Below, piece by piece: positions 1 to 9,135 of a stretch of 64,000 nt of DNA. The stretch spans positions 1,116,001 through 1,180,000 of the forward strand of contig OZ253672.1 of NCBI GenBank assembly GCA_965263365.1, written 5' to 3'. Source of the DNA: CANMUM01 sp965263365. GTDB taxonomy: Bacteria; Pseudomonadota; Alphaproteobacteria; Rhodobacterales; Rhodobacteraceae. The translations under genes were made by a program, and so were the position numbers. Each line of letters opens with the position of its first letter. Within the stretch, counting starts at the first letter, position 1. The notes under the pieces are model-generated. The model searched no databases. It had not been told where the DNA came from and saw only the letters and a program-made list of their open reading frames with translations.

Positions 1-262
1 TAAAACTGGCACGCCTGATCTCTTTCACTTTCGTTTCGACCGTCAGAAGATCATCCAAATAGGCAGATGATAGATATTCACCAACGACCTTACGCACGAC
101 AAATATGATGTTTTGCTCTTCTTTAAGTACAGTCTGCTCGATCCCTAAATGACGCAGCATTTCGGTGCGCGCTCGCTCCATATATTTAAAATAATTCGCA
201 TAATAGACAATCGCACCGGCATCTGTATCTTCAAAGTAAATACGTACATCAAACTTATGCAT
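1..262 (-). CDS. ybgC: YbgC-type acyl-CoA thioesterase, 5' part only
   Basis: The gene runs off the left edge; 87 N-terminal residues are visible. They show the hotdog-fold thioesterase signature EDTDAGAIVYYANYFKYME, with the catalytic Asp of the YbgC/FcbC group. The family hydrolyses acyl-CoA or acyl-ACP in the cytoplasm, and the gene usually opens the tol-pal cluster. Its ATG lies inside the end of ruvB (8-bp overlap), so it is probably the last gene of ruvC-ruvA-ruvB-ybgC, with tolQ expected beyond the edge. The family assignment is firm; the substrate is unknown. Confidence 0.9.
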   Translation of the reverse strand, partial: MHKFDVRIYFEDTDAGAIVYYANYFKYMERARTEMLRHLGIEQTVLKEEQNIIFVVRKVVGEYLSSAYLDDLLTVETKVKEIRRASF

Positions 263-1295
263 TGTCGCCTTCATCCTCGAATAGGTCATCCATTGAAGTC
301 GGTTTGGGCACCTTGAGCCCTAAATGCGACCAAGCCTTCGGCGCCAAACAGCGACCTCGCGGCGTACGTTGCAACAATCCCTGCTGTAATAAAAACGGCT
401 CCACAACCTCTTCGAGTGCATCACGCGACTCTGATAGTGCCGCCGCGATCGTTTCAATGCCAACAGGGCCCCCTTTATAGTTTTCAGCCAACAAATTCAG
501 ATACCTTAAGTCGGCGCGATCCAAACCAAGATCATCAACGCCCAAACGATTTAACCCCAAATCTGCAATTTTCTTATCGACATTTCCGTCGCCTTCAACA
601 ATTGCGAAGTCAATCACTCTCCGCAGGAGGCGGATCGCAATCCGCGGTGTGCCGCGCGCGCGGCGCGCAATTTCGTCGGCGCCGTTTTTATCAATTGCCA
701 CATTCAACATTTCAGCGGCGCGCGTTACAATACTAGCAAGTTCGGATTGCGTATAGAATTCAAGCCGAAGCGGAATGCCAAATCGATCACGCAAAGGCGT
801 CGTCAAAAGCCCAAGACGCGTCGTCGCGCCGACCAAGGTAAATTCAGGCAAATTAATCCGAACCGTACGCGCAGCCGGTCCCTCACCAATCACAAGATCA
901 AGCGCAAAATCTTCCATCGCGGGATACAAAACTTCCTCAACACTCGGGTTTAATCGGTGAATTTCATCTATGAATAGCACATCACCTTCTTCCAAATTCG
1001 TGAGAATCGCTGCCAAATCACCCGCCTTACCCAGCACAGGACCCGAGGTCATTTTAAAATTGACTTCCAATTCATTTGAAATAATTTGTGCAAGCGTTGT
1101 CTTGCCAAGCCCGGGCGGCCCATAGAATAATACATGATCCATGGCCTTTTGACGCTGCTTGGCACTCTCAATAAAAACCTTGAGATTTGACCGCGTCTCT
1201 GCCTGACCGGTAAAATCACCCAGTAATTTAGGTCTTAATGCTTTATCAACATCATTTTCAATCGGTTGAGAAGTTAATTCTGGCGCACTATTCAT
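255..1295 (-). CDS. ruvB: Holliday junction branch-migration ATPase RuvB
   Basis: This 346-residue AAA+ protein is the hexameric motor that drives branch migration with RuvA during recombination repair. Visible features are the RuvB opening around residues 20-30 (RPKLLGDFTGQ), Walker A GPPGLGKTT near residue 60, Walker B DEIH near residue 112, sensor GATTRLGLL and a C-terminal winged helix ending in RTPRGR. The length is typical. It follows ruvA by 9 bp and overlaps ybgC by 8 bp, which indicates one transcript. Confidence 0.98.
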   Translation of the reverse strand: MNSAPELTSQPIENDVDKALRPKLLGDFTGQAETRSNLKVFIESAKQRQKAMDHVLFYGPPGLGKTTLAQIISNELEVNFKMTSGPVLGKAGDLAAILTNLEEGDVLFIDEIHRLNPSVEEVLYPAMEDFALDLVIGEGPAARTVRINLPEFTLVGATTRLGLLTTPLRDRFGIPLRLEFYTQSELASIVTRAAEMLNVAIDKNGADEIARRARGTPRIAIRLLRRVIDFAIVEGDGNVDKKIADLGLNRLGVDDLGLDRADLRYLNLLAENYKGGPVGIETIAAALSESRDALEEVVEPFLLQQGLLQRTPRGRCLAPKAWSHLGLKVPKPTSMDDLFEDEGDNA

Positions 1296-1304
1296 GCTCG
1301 ATGT

Positions 1305-2003
1305 CTATCCTTTAGGAGCGAGTGAACGCAAGGCATTGGTAATTAAATCATTGAGATCTTTCGAGTCATCATATAACCGCGTCACGGTCTGCGCCGCAAG
1401 GACATGATCATAGCCCAAATTCGTAAGTGCAGAAATGGCTTCTGAAGAATAATTAATGGGCGCAGTTTGGGAGGGTTCGCGTTTTTTTAGCGACGCTTGC
1501 GTTGTTTGAGGATTAGGGCTTTGAACCTCTTGCGCTCTCAAATCTTGCGCATCGTTTTCATCAATGACAACCTCTTCATCATTTGGCATTGTGGCCATTA
1601 ACTTTGCGGACTTTTCTTTGAGTTCATTGCAAATGCGCTGTGCTAATTTTGGCCCAATGCCAGGCGCTGCACGCACTGAATTAATATCCTCCAAAGTCAA
1701 AGCGCGCCCCAAGGCGTCTGTTCCCAAGGTTCCCAAAATTGCCAACGCAGCCTTTGAACCCACTCCTTGCACAGAAACCAACAATTGATACCAAGCACGT
1801 TCTTGAACCGATTCAAAGCCGAAAAGTTGCATCAAGTCTTCTCTTACAACCAAATCCGTATAAATAATCGCTTGCTGACCAATGGGTGAAATGGCGCTTA
1901 AGGTTCGATCCGAACAATGCACATAATAACCAACACCACCCACATCAATGAGTAGCTCGCCTTGAGATTTCGAAATTACGATTCCGCGCAAACGCCCAAT
2001 CAT
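1305..2003 (-). CDS. ruvA: Holliday junction DNA-binding protein RuvA
   Basis: The 232-residue product is the tetrameric junction-recognition subunit that loads RuvB. The OB-fold N-terminus (MIGRLRGIVI) and the double helix-hairpin-helix (VQGVGSKAALAIL and APGIGPKLAQRI) are clear. The C-terminal RuvB-binding domain ends in EAISALTNLGY. The linker at about residues 145-180 is longer than in E. coli and acidic or polar, which is common in alphaproteobacteria. The start overlaps the ruvC stop in an ATGA arrangement, suggesting translational coupling. Confidence 0.97.
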   Translation of the reverse strand: MIGRLRGIVISKSQGELLIDVGGVGYYVHCSDRTLSAISPIGQQAIIYTDLVVREDLMQLFGFESVQERAWYQLLVSVQGVGSKAALAILGTLGTDALGRALTLEDINSVRAAPGIGPKLAQRICNELKEKSAKLMATMPNDEEVVIDENDAQDLRAQEVQSPNPQTTQASLKKREPSQTAPINYSSEAISALTNLGYDHVLAAQTVTRLYDDSKDLNDLITNALRSLAPKG

Positions 2004-2488
2004 GCCACACTCTCCAAAAACTGCTTGCGCAAATGCGCATGTGTAAGCGCGATTGCGAATGCATCCGCAACGTCAGCGCTTTGGGGGTCGGCATTTTGAA
2101 TTTGCAAACGCACCATATACCCGACCTGCGCTTTATCAGCATGTCCAGAACCAACAACCGTTTTCTTGATCTGATTGGCAGCATATTCAGCAACACGAAT
2201 TCCCAATTCAGCAGGCGCCAATAGTGCAACCGCCCGCGCCTGCCCGAGCTTCAATGCACTCCTTGGGTCGGAATTCACAAATGTCTCTTCAACTGCAGCC
2301 TCGTTCGGATTAAATCGTTTCACAACGTCTTTTAACTGCGCGTACAAATCAGTCAGTCTTTCGGGCAATGCTTGTTTTGAAGAACTTTTGGCGACGCCCG
2401 AACCGAGCGCATAAAAACTCTGCCCATTTTTTTCAATCACTGCCCAACCCATATGCCTCAGACCAGGGTCGATACCGAGAATTTTCAT
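2000..2488 (-). CDS. ruvC: Crossover junction endonuclease RuvC
   Basis: This is the RNase H-fold resolvase that cuts Holliday junctions. The N-terminal ILGIDPG holds the first catalytic Asp; AAVEETFVN and the late DVADAFAIALTHAH carry further acidic residues of the active site. The ATG at 2488 is chosen because GAGG lies eight bases upstream; a longer in-frame start at 2512 would add eight residues of unlikely sequence. The product is 162 residues, normal for the family. It heads the ruvC-ruvA-ruvB-ybgC operon. Confidence 0.95.
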   Translation of the reverse strand: MKILGIDPGLRHMGWAVIEKNGQSFYALGSGVAKSSSKQALPERLTDLYAQLKDVVKRFNPNEAAVEETFVNSDPRSALKLGQARAVALLAPAELGIRVAEYAANQIKKTVVGSGHADKAQVGYMVRLQIQNADPQSADVADAFAIALTHAHLRKQFLESVA

Positions 2489-2601
2489 TACGGCTACCTC
2501 TTTTGACTTCATTTAGCACAAATCGTGAACAAATGTCTACGTCTAATCATTATTCTGTATTCACCAGTTTATTTACCTATATTTCCAGAAAATTCTGTGC
2601 G

Positions 2602-2738
2602 TGAATTTTAAAATTCATGACAAATGATAGTACACCCATGCAAAATTTGCATACCGGATTGAAGATAATGGCATTTGTGATTTGAGTTAAAAGCGAATAA
2701 TTAAGCTGCAAGCAAGGTCTTCCCCTAGCACCTTGCTT
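2602..2738 (+). promoter_or_regulatory. Leader or promoter region of DUF1127 gene: palindrome and stem-loop
   Basis: Two structures stand out in the 285-bp gap between ruvC and the DUF1127 gene. A perfect 16-bp palindrome, TGAATTTTAAAATTCA, spans 2602-2617 and could be an operator. A 9-bp perfect stem (AAGCAAGGT/ACCTTGCTT, 2710-2738) encloses an 11-nt loop rich in C (CTTCCCCTAGC). The stem ends 35 bases before the ATG and has no U-tract, so it looks like a leader hairpin and not a terminator. Its function is not known. Confidence 0.4.
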
Positions 2739-2773
2739 AAAACTCTTGCTAATTTTATATTTGGAGCCCCGTG

Positions 2774-2965
2774 ATGTCAGAAATGATTTCAATCGCAGCT
2801 TTTCGTCTGCAAACGCCATTCGACCAATTTTTCAGCGCGATCCGCTCTTGGCGCAAACGCGCAAAGACACTTCAAGCCCTCAACTCTCTTAACGGAGATC
2901 AGCTAGAAGATATTGGTGTTTCACGCGAAGAAATTAAAAACCTTACGCGTAAAATATGTAAGTAG
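2774..2965 (+). CDS. DUF1127 small arginine-rich protein
   Basis: The 63-residue protein ends with the DUF1127 pattern: a basic helix (RSWRKRAKTLQAL) followed by LNGDQLEDIGVSREEI. DUF1127 proteins in alphaproteobacteria are small RNA-binding or stress-related proteins, for example CcaF1 in Rhodobacter; the role here is unproven. The ATG at 2774 has GGAG eight bases upstream; a GTG three bases earlier is less likely. A terminator follows at 3001-3030, so it is a monocistronic unit. Confidence 0.85.
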   Translation: MSEMISIAAFRLQTPFDQFFSAIRSWRKRAKTLQALNSLNGDQLEDIGVSREEIKNLTRKICK

Positions 2966-3000
2966 TGTTTCAATACGCTTTTTTTAGAAATAGAAATGAC

Positions 3001-3030
3001 AACGTCGCGAACCATTTGCGGCGTTTTTTA
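3001..3030 (+). terminator. Rho-independent terminator after DUF1127 gene
   Basis: AACGTCGC and GCGGCGTT pair with one G-U wobble across a nine-base loop, followed by a run of T. It lies 36 bp after the DUF1127 stop codon. Confidence 0.75.
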
Positions 3031-3053
3031 TTTGTTTGAATTAAATTAGCGAA

Positions 3054-3794
3054 TCAATTTCGAGGATCGTAAAGTTCAAAGGTAATATTCTTAGCCACGC
3101 GGCGCGCCTCTTTTTCTTCATCTTTGCTCCGAACTGTCCAACACAATATATCCCCCTCAAAATCGGCAACACGGTCTAAATCATCTCGCGCATGAGAAAT
3201 AAAATCAGGCGAAAACTCTGAAATTTCTTTCATTTCACTCAAAGCGTTTCGACGTGCGCTGGGAACATGATCCCAATTTGGGCACGCAAAATCAGTTGTC
3301 ACAAGCCCAAGCGGAATATCGTTTGAGACTTCCTGCAAATAGTCCATCGCATAAGGATTGAACGACATCAGCGCCGCTTGTCCCTCATAATCGCGAAGGC
3401 GCTTAAGGATATCATCGATAAAATCAGTGCGCATCACACCCAATTGATTACTTTGATCTTTGATCTCAATCAACATTGGTAAGGATTTAATTGCTTTGCA
3501 AATTTCTTCCAATGATAAAATCGGATCGCCATTCTTAAGTTTTATTTTGGCAAGTTCGACAGCCGTCAAATTATCAACACGACCTGACATATTGGTCATA
3601 CGATCTAAATGGGCATCATGAAATACAATTGCCTTGCCATCTCTCGACGCTTGAATATCTATTTCAATCGGAAACCCTCGTTCGGACGCACGCAAGAACG
3701 AAGTCACACTATTTTCATCAACCGTTCGATTGCCGTCATGCAGACCCCGATGCGCGATAGGAACATTTAAAAAAATTTCATCCAGCTTTGGCAT
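3054..3794 (-). CDS. Glycerophosphodiester phosphodiesterase family protein
   Basis: The 246-residue GDPD/UgpQ-like TIM-barrel enzyme would hydrolyse glycerophosphodiesters to glycerol-3-phosphate and an alcohol. The catalytic signature is visible as IAHRGLHDG near residue 13, then ENSVTSF, EIDIQASRDG and VVFHD-like IVFHDAHLDRMT near residue 55, with the metal-binding acidic residues in place. No signal peptide is seen, so it is probably cytoplasmic. It sits 39 bp downstream of valS on the same strand. Confidence 0.88.
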   Translation of the reverse strand: MPKLDEIFLNVPIAHRGLHDGNRTVDENSVTSFLRASERGFPIEIDIQASRDGKAIVFHDAHLDRMTNMSGRVDNLTAVELAKIKLKNGDPILSLEEICKAIKSLPMLIEIKDQSNQLGVMRTDFIDDILKRLRDYEGQAALMSFNPYAMDYLQEVSNDIPLGLVTTDFACPNWDHVPSARRNALSEMKEISEFSPDFISHARDDLDRVADFEGDILCWTVRSKDEEKEARRVAKNITFELYDPRN

Positions 3795-3833
3795 ATATAG
3801 CCTCCTTAGAAAAACAAAAATGTGCGGAGCAAC

Positions 3834-6725
3834 TTAACCATTAAGCTCTTGAATTCGTAATTTTGCTTGCTCGAGTGCGCCAAGTTCTAATTCAATTTCG
3901 TTAAGGCGTGCGCGCGCGCTTTCGACAACTTCTTCAGGCGCTGAGGCGACAAATTTGGCATTATTTAAGCGCCCTGTAAGGCCGCCCTTTTCTTTTGACA
4001 ATTTTTCGATTGTCTTCGTCAAACGCGCGATCTCTTCATTGGGATCAATCACACCCGCAAGCGGCAGCGCAAATTGCCCCCCTTCAACGGGAATGGTCAC
4101 AGCCCCCTTCACAACCTCATCTTGCAAGGTGATTTTTTCAATCCGTGCCAAACGCTCAATCATCACTTGATTGCGTTTCAAATAGCCTTGGCGAAGCGCG
4201 CCGAGCTCTAGTTGATGCAGCTCTAATTTCACCCCTGCAGGCACATGCAATTCAGCACGGGTCGAACGGATGCGCTCGATCAAACCAATCGCCCAATTCA
4301 TCTCCGCATCCGCATCATGTGAAATCAAATCAGCGCCATATTCAGGCCAATCTTGATGCACCAACATATTTGTGCGATTTGAAAGTTGAGCCCAAAGTTC
4401 TTCGGTCACAAATGGCATTATGGGATGCAAAAGCGTAATCGCCTGATCAATTGCCCATGCCAAGGTTGCACGCGTTTCGCGCTTGAATGCTTCATCATCA
4501 CCGAAGAAAATTGGCTTGGTGAACTCGATATACCAATCGCAAAGTTTGTTCCACGTAAACGCATAAAGCGCATTCGCCGCATCATTAAAACGAAATGCTG
4601 TCAGCGCCTCATCATGTGCTATGCGCACTTTTGCAACTTCGCCTATGATCCATTTGTTAAGTGTACCTTGCACCGCGCTTGGGTCAAAATCTGGAGTTGA
4701 AACCGCATCATTCATCTCTGCAAATTTAGCCGCATTCCAAATTTTGGTTGCAAAATTACGATAGCCCTCAATGCGTGACACAGACAAACGCACATTGCGG
4801 CCCATAGTGGCAAGCGATGCCAACGTAAAGCGAACCGCATCCGCACCAAATTGATCGATCAGCTCAAGCGGATCCAAGACATTGCCAACCGATTTGGACA
4901 TTTTCTTTCCCTTTTCATCGCGAACCATGGGATGAAGGTAGATATGCTTAAACGGAATTTGTTTCGTCTGCTCCATTGTCATCATCATCATGCGCGCAAC
5001 CCAGAAGAAAATAATATCCAGACCCGTGATCAAAACATCGGTTGGGTGATATTTTTTCAAGGCTTCGGTTTCTTCAGGCCAGCCCAAAGTTCCAAAAGTC
5101 CAAAGGCCAGAAGAGAACCATGTGTCGAGAACATCCTCATCACGCGTCAGAATTTTGCCACCTGATTGCTTGATCGCCTCTTCTTCACTTGCTGCGCAAT
5201 ATTGATTGCCTTCATCATCGTACCAAACAGGGACTTGATGCCCCCACCAAAGTTGGCGAGAAATGCACCATGGTTCAATATTATCAAGCCAATTGAAATA
5301 AACTTTACGCTGTTCATCGGGATAGATTTTGACTTCCCCGGACTTCACCGCATCAATCGCAGGCTGAACAATCTTCGCCGTGTCTACGAACCACTGATCG
5401 GTCAACATCGGCTCTATTACAACTTTTGAACGATCACCAAATGGCTGCATAATTTTCTTACTTTCGACGAAAGGAACTTGAACGCGAACTTCATTCCCGT
5501 CTTCGTCCTTACGCGTCTCGGTGGTCATGACCGCCAAACCCTCAGCATTGATGTCCGCCACCACTTTTTTACGCGCATCAAACCGATCAAGCCCGCGGTA
5601 GCTTTCAGGTACAAGGTTCATGCCCGCAATCTTGACCTCGTCATAGTCCATCTCACGCTTGGAAATCGCCAATGCATCCGCTGCTTCTTCCGCATAAGAC
5701 CTGCCGTCTGCACGCATTGCGCCTTTAGTATCCATAAGCGAATACATCGGGATCCCTCCGCGCTTCGCTACTTGATAGTCATTAAAATCATGCGCGCCCG
5801 TAATCTTCACTGCACCTGAACCAAAATCTTTGTCTGGATACTCATCCGTAATAATCGGAATCAAACGACGATGCTCTTTAGGGCCAACAGGAATTTCACA
5901 AAGCTTCCCAACAATCGGTGCATAACGCTCGTCGCTTGGGTGAACCGCAACAGCCCCATCTCCAAGCATGGTCTCAGGACGTGTTGTTGCAATTGAAATG
6001 TAATCACGCTCTTCTTCAAGCGTTATATTTCCGTCTTCGTCTTTTTCAATATATGTATAGGTTTCGCCACCTGCGAGTGGATATTTGAAATGCCACATAT
6101 GCCCGTCGACTTCGATATTTTCCACTTCCAAATCCGAAATCGCCGTCTCAAAATGCGGATCCCAATTTACGAGGCGCTTCCCTCGATAAATCAATCCTTT
6201 ATTATAAAGATCAACAAAGACCTTGAGCACCGCATCATGAAAATTCCCCTCTTCGCCTTCAGGCGCACCCGGCGCGCCCGACATTGTGAAGGCATTGCGT
6301 GACCAATCACAGCTATCACCCAAACGCTTCATTTGCTCAATAATGGCACCGCCAAATTTTTGTTTCCAATCCCAAACTTTGCCCAAAAATTCTTCACGCG
6401 AAAAATCGGTGCGGCGCAGGCCTTCTTTCCCAAGCTCGCGCTCCACAACCATCTGAGTGGCAATTCCCGCGTGGTCTTGACCCGGCTGCCAAAGCGTATC
6501 AAATCCACGCATACGGTGCCAGCGCACAAGGATATCCATGAGTGTATGGTTGAAAGCATGGCCCAAATGGAGAACGCCGGTCACATTAGGCGGCGGCAGC
6601 ATGATCGTGAAGCTCTCTGCCCCCTCTTTTGCATTCGCGCCCGCTTTGAAGGCATCAGACTCCAGCCATTGTTTTGAAATGCGAGCTTCCGCTTCCGTTG
6701 CGTTGAATTTTTTATCAAGCGCCAT
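3834..6725 (-). CDS. valS: Valine--tRNA ligase
   Basis: This 963-residue class I synthetase charges tRNA-Val. PPPNVTGVLHLGHAFNHT carries the HIGH-type motif near residue 45, and KMSKSVGN is the KMSKS loop near residue 550. The editing domain (TTRPETMLGD) and a C-terminal coiled-coil arm from about residue 895 (LTKTIEKLSKEKGGL) are present. The ATG at 6725 is preferred over an upstream TTG because GGTGA precedes it at normal spacing. Confidence 0.98.
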   Translation of the reverse strand: MALDKKFNATEAEARISKQWLESDAFKAGANAKEGAESFTIMLPPPNVTGVLHLGHAFNHTLMDILVRWHRMRGFDTLWQPGQDHAGIATQMVVERELGKEGLRRTDFSREEFLGKVWDWKQKFGGAIIEQMKRLGDSCDWSRNAFTMSGAPGAPEGEEGNFHDAVLKVFVDLYNKGLIYRGKRLVNWDPHFETAISDLEVENIEVDGHMWHFKYPLAGGETYTYIEKDEDGNITLEEERDYISIATTRPETMLGDGAVAVHPSDERYAPIVGKLCEIPVGPKEHRRLIPIITDEYPDKDFGSGAVKITGAHDFNDYQVAKRGGIPMYSLMDTKGAMRADGRSYAEEAADALAISKREMDYDEVKIAGMNLVPESYRGLDRFDARKKVVADINAEGLAVMTTETRKDEDGNEVRVQVPFVESKKIMQPFGDRSKVVIEPMLTDQWFVDTAKIVQPAIDAVKSGEVKIYPDEQRKVYFNWLDNIEPWCISRQLWWGHQVPVWYDDEGNQYCAASEEEAIKQSGGKILTRDEDVLDTWFSSGLWTFGTLGWPEETEALKKYHPTDVLITGLDIIFFWVARMMMMTMEQTKQIPFKHIYLHPMVRDEKGKKMSKSVGNVLDPLELIDQFGADAVRFTLASLATMGRNVRLSVSRIEGYRNFATKIWNAAKFAEMNDAVSTPDFDPSAVQGTLNKWIIGEVAKVRIAHDEALTAFRFNDAANALYAFTWNKLCDWYIEFTKPIFFGDDEAFKRETRATLAWAIDQAITLLHPIMPFVTEELWAQLSNRTNMLVHQDWPEYGADLISHDADAEMNWAIGLIERIRSTRAELHVPAGVKLELHQLELGALRQGYLKRNQVMIERLARIEKITLQDEVVKGAVTIPVEGGQFALPLAGVIDPNEEIARLTKTIEKLSKEKGGLTGRLNNAKFVASAPEEVVESARARLNEIELELGALEQAKLRIQELNG

Positions 6726-6862
6726 AATTATCACCAATTTTAGTTTTGCCGTGTTTCTATCGAAGTTCTCGAGCTGTGAAAAGCCCTGATTTGATCAATG
6801 CTGACCTGAAATTGAAACGCGAATTTATAAAATTTATAACAGGATTATTAATCAGAATAGGA

Positions 6863-7189
6863 TTAGCCTAGGCCTTTTGTTGTTAGGTTTAACCCGACAG
6901 CACCTACGAGAATAAATGAAATAAATACCAATTGATAAGCGCTCAGTTTTTCTGCAAAGGCGAAAAATCCAATGGCTGAAGCCGCTAAAATGCCGACGCC
7001 CGCCCAAATCGCATAAACAACGCCGACCGGAACCAGTTTCATAGCCGGCGCAAGCGCCAAAAGGCATAACCCATAGCAAACAAAAGCCATCCCACCCCAA
7101 AGCCATTTTTCAAATCCATTTGAGAGTTTTAGAAAATACGTCCCCGCAACCTCAAAAAAAATCGCCAAGCCCAGGTAAAACCAAGCCAT
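6863..7189 (-). CDS. Small multidrug resistance (SMR) transporter, EmrE-like
   Basis: The 108-residue inner-membrane protein has four predicted helices. The essential membrane Glu lies in AIFFEVAGT (residue 13), and VPVGVVYAIWAGVGI matches the conserved TM3 region of the Qac/EmrE subgroup more closely than the guanidinium exporters (Gdx/SugE). SMR proteins exchange protons for cationic drugs as antiparallel dimers. It lies 50 bp downstream of the aldo-keto reductase gene on the same strand. The substrate is not predictable. Confidence 0.9.
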   Translation of the reverse strand: MAWFYLGLAIFFEVAGTYFLKLSNGFEKWLWGGMAFVCYGLCLLALAPAMKLVPVGVVYAIWAGVGILAASAIGFFAFAEKLSAYQLVFISFILVGAVGLNLTTKGLG

Positions 7190-7239
7190 TTTAACCGCAA
7201 GCCCCGTGAGGCTGTGCGTGTCCCCTTAACAACTTGCGA

Positions 7240-8307
7240 CTATTTTGCATCTCTCATGCCCTTTCGCGTCAACGACGGGCTTGGATTTTGATCATGGAAA
7301 TCCTCGATCGCATCTAAAACTTCTTCGCTCAAAACGATATCTTCAGCTGACAAAACTTCTTCGAGTTGCGCGTCTGCCGTCGCCCCAATAATATTAGAAC
7401 CCAAATGCGCGCGTTGGTTAACCCAAGCGATCGCAAGTTGAGTGGGTGTCATATTGTGATCTTTAGCAAGTTGTGCGTAAAAACGCACCCAGTCTGTATC
7501 TTTGTTAAGCGAATGTTGCTCCATCACAGTCTCGCCCCAAGCTCCACCAAAACGTCCCGTCGGGTTTTGAGCACCATCCAAGTACTTTCCGGACAAAATG
7601 CCACCAGCAAGCGGCGAATAAGCAAGCAAATCAACACGTTCTCTCATGGCAAATTCACCCATATGCACATCCCATGATCTTTGCATCAAACTATAGGGAT
7701 TTTGGCTTGAAACAATCCGTGGCAAACCGTCATTTACCGCGAAATTAAGGTACTGCATGACCCCCCAAGGTGTTTCATTTGAGACCCCAATATAGCGAAT
7801 TTTACCCTTCTCAATTTCCTTCGCCAGCGCCTCAAGCATTCCCTTGATGTCCTCACCCACAAAACTTGTGTGCTTGTCGGGTTGGAAATCTCTTTGCGCA
7901 AAATAATTGACTTGTCGCTGCGGCCAATGGAGTTGATAAAGATCAATTGTTTCAATTCCAAGGCGCTTAAGTGAACCATCAACAGCCTCGGTCACATCCT
8001 CAGGTTTTAAACCTCGACCATCTCTCAAAAATCCGGGACCCGCCATTTTCGTGGCAATTAAATATTGATCACGCTTACCTGAATCTTTCACCCAACGCCC
8101 GATAATTGCCTCTGTATTTCCGCAAAGTTCAGGCTTAACGGGCACAGGATACACCTCAGCGGTATCCATAAAATTAACACCATGCTCAAGAGCCATATCA
8201 AGTTGGCGCGCGGCATCTTCATAGGTATTTTGCACACCCCATGTCATTGTTCCCAAACAAATTCGAGAGACTTTGAGATCAGTCCCTCCTAAATTTTTAT
8301 ATATCAT
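7240..8307 (-). CDS. tas: NADP(H)-dependent aldo-keto reductase, Tas-like
   Basis: The 355-residue (alpha/beta)8 reductase closely resembles E. coli Tas over its length. Characteristic segments are ICLGTMTWG, the catalytic Asp/Tyr in MDTAEVYPVP near residue 48, LYQLHWPQR, IRYIGVSNETPWGVM, QNPYSLMQRS and LLAYSPLAGGILSGKYL. It is a cytoplasmic oxidoreductase of unknown physiological substrate. It precedes the SMR gene on the same strand and may be co-transcribed with it. Confidence 0.88.
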   Translation of the reverse strand: MIYKNLGGTDLKVSRICLGTMTWGVQNTYEDAARQLDMALEHGVNFMDTAEVYPVPVKPELCGNTEAIIGRWVKDSGKRDQYLIATKMAGPGFLRDGRGLKPEDVTEAVDGSLKRLGIETIDLYQLHWPQRQVNYFAQRDFQPDKHTSFVGEDIKGMLEALAKEIEKGKIRYIGVSNETPWGVMQYLNFAVNDGLPRIVSSQNPYSLMQRSWDVHMGEFAMRERVDLLAYSPLAGGILSGKYLDGAQNPTGRFGGAWGETVMEQHSLNKDTDWVRFYAQLAKDHNMTPTQLAIAWVNQRAHLGSNIIGATADAQLEEVLSAEDIVLSEEVLDAIEDFHDQNPSPSLTRKGMRDAK

Positions 8308-8392
8308 TTGAATTTCCTCTTAATTCTAAAACCAATTCCCTATGAAAGCCCGCACAAAACATAACTTTCACAACGCACTTAAATCTCCAAAA

Positions 8393-9082
8393 CTATTTAT
8401 TAATTGGGTTGGTCAATTCCAAAATATCATCTTCTAAAAGCGCTGTATTTTTTGAAGAAGTCGACGTATTTGAAGCTAATTTTTGGGGAGCTGAAACCGC
8501 ACTCTGAAATTTACCCTTTGGAGCATTTTTTCTTCTGGGATTGTTCGGTTTTTCGCGCGCCTTACTTAACGATATAACATTATTTTCTGGTTCCGCAACT
8601 TCTGTTTTTGCCTTAGATGCAGGCATAAATTGTGGATCGTCAGCCTTCATAAAAGTATCATTTTGATTGCGCTTCTTTTGAATTCCCAATTCAGTTTCAG
8701 ATGAAGTCATTCGTGCAACTTTCGTTGTCGCCCGCTTTTGAACACGCTGTAGCCTTTGTGTTTTCGCACCATTAAAATGTCTTTTCTTACGCGGAACGAC
8801 CCGATGAACGCTGCCTACATTTTCATAAAGATCGTCCTCTTGTGCAGCTTTTTCTTGAGTTCCATTCGATGAAAGTGCTTCGTAATTTTCTTCCATCTTT
8901 AACATCATCTTCTCGAGCCGCTTCAGCGCCTCATCTGTAGGATTGACTTCCTTGGCACTTTCAAGCCCCACGTTTTCGCCAAGCTCATACCGAACACCAT
9001 CAATCTCATCAAATCTGTGCTTCAATTCGTCAACAACTCGCCCCAAACGCAAAACCAATTTCTGTAAATTGTCTTGATCCAT
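8393..9082 (-). CDS. Unrecognised basic protein with N-terminal coiled coil
   Basis: I do not recognise this 229-residue protein. Residues 1-30 (LQKLVLRLGRVVDELKHRFDEI) and 55-75 look like amphipathic coiled coils. The middle and C-terminal parts are low complexity and strongly basic (RKKRHFNGAKTQRLQRVQKR, NPRRKNAPKGK), ending with an acidic patch EDDILEL. There is no signal peptide or membrane segment. The ATG at 9082 has GGAG seven bases upstream; a TTG at 9094 is rejected. It could be a nucleic-acid-binding or scaffold protein, but that is conjecture. Confidence 0.7.
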   Translation of the reverse strand: MDQDNLQKLVLRLGRVVDELKHRFDEIDGVRYELGENVGLESAKEVNPTDEALKRLEKMMLKMEENYEALSSNGTQEKAAQEDDLYENVGSVHRVVPRKKRHFNGAKTQRLQRVQKRATTKVARMTSSETELGIQKKRNQNDTFMKADDPQFMPASKAKTEVAEPENNVISLSKAREKPNNPRRKNAPKGKFQSAVSAPQKLASNTSTSSKNTALLEDDILELTNPINK

Positions 9083-9135
9083 TATTTTCTCCAACTTTTA
9101 TATGCGCTCGCGCTCTCAACGAATCTTTTTAATTT

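Noticed and set aside
2489..2512. Upstream ATG of ruvC
   Set aside because: The Shine-Dalgarno sequence GAGG lies inside this stretch and serves the ATG at 2488.
3955..6677. Long plus-strand open frames opposite valS
   Set aside because: They are antisense to a well-supported essential gene and show no homology pattern or ribosome-binding sites.
7190..7239. Possible guanidine-II (mini-ykkC) riboswitch upstream of the SMR gene
   Set aside because: The short gap can form a hairpin whose loop includes ACGG, but there is no second ACGR hairpin and the transporter looks like EmrE, not Gdx.
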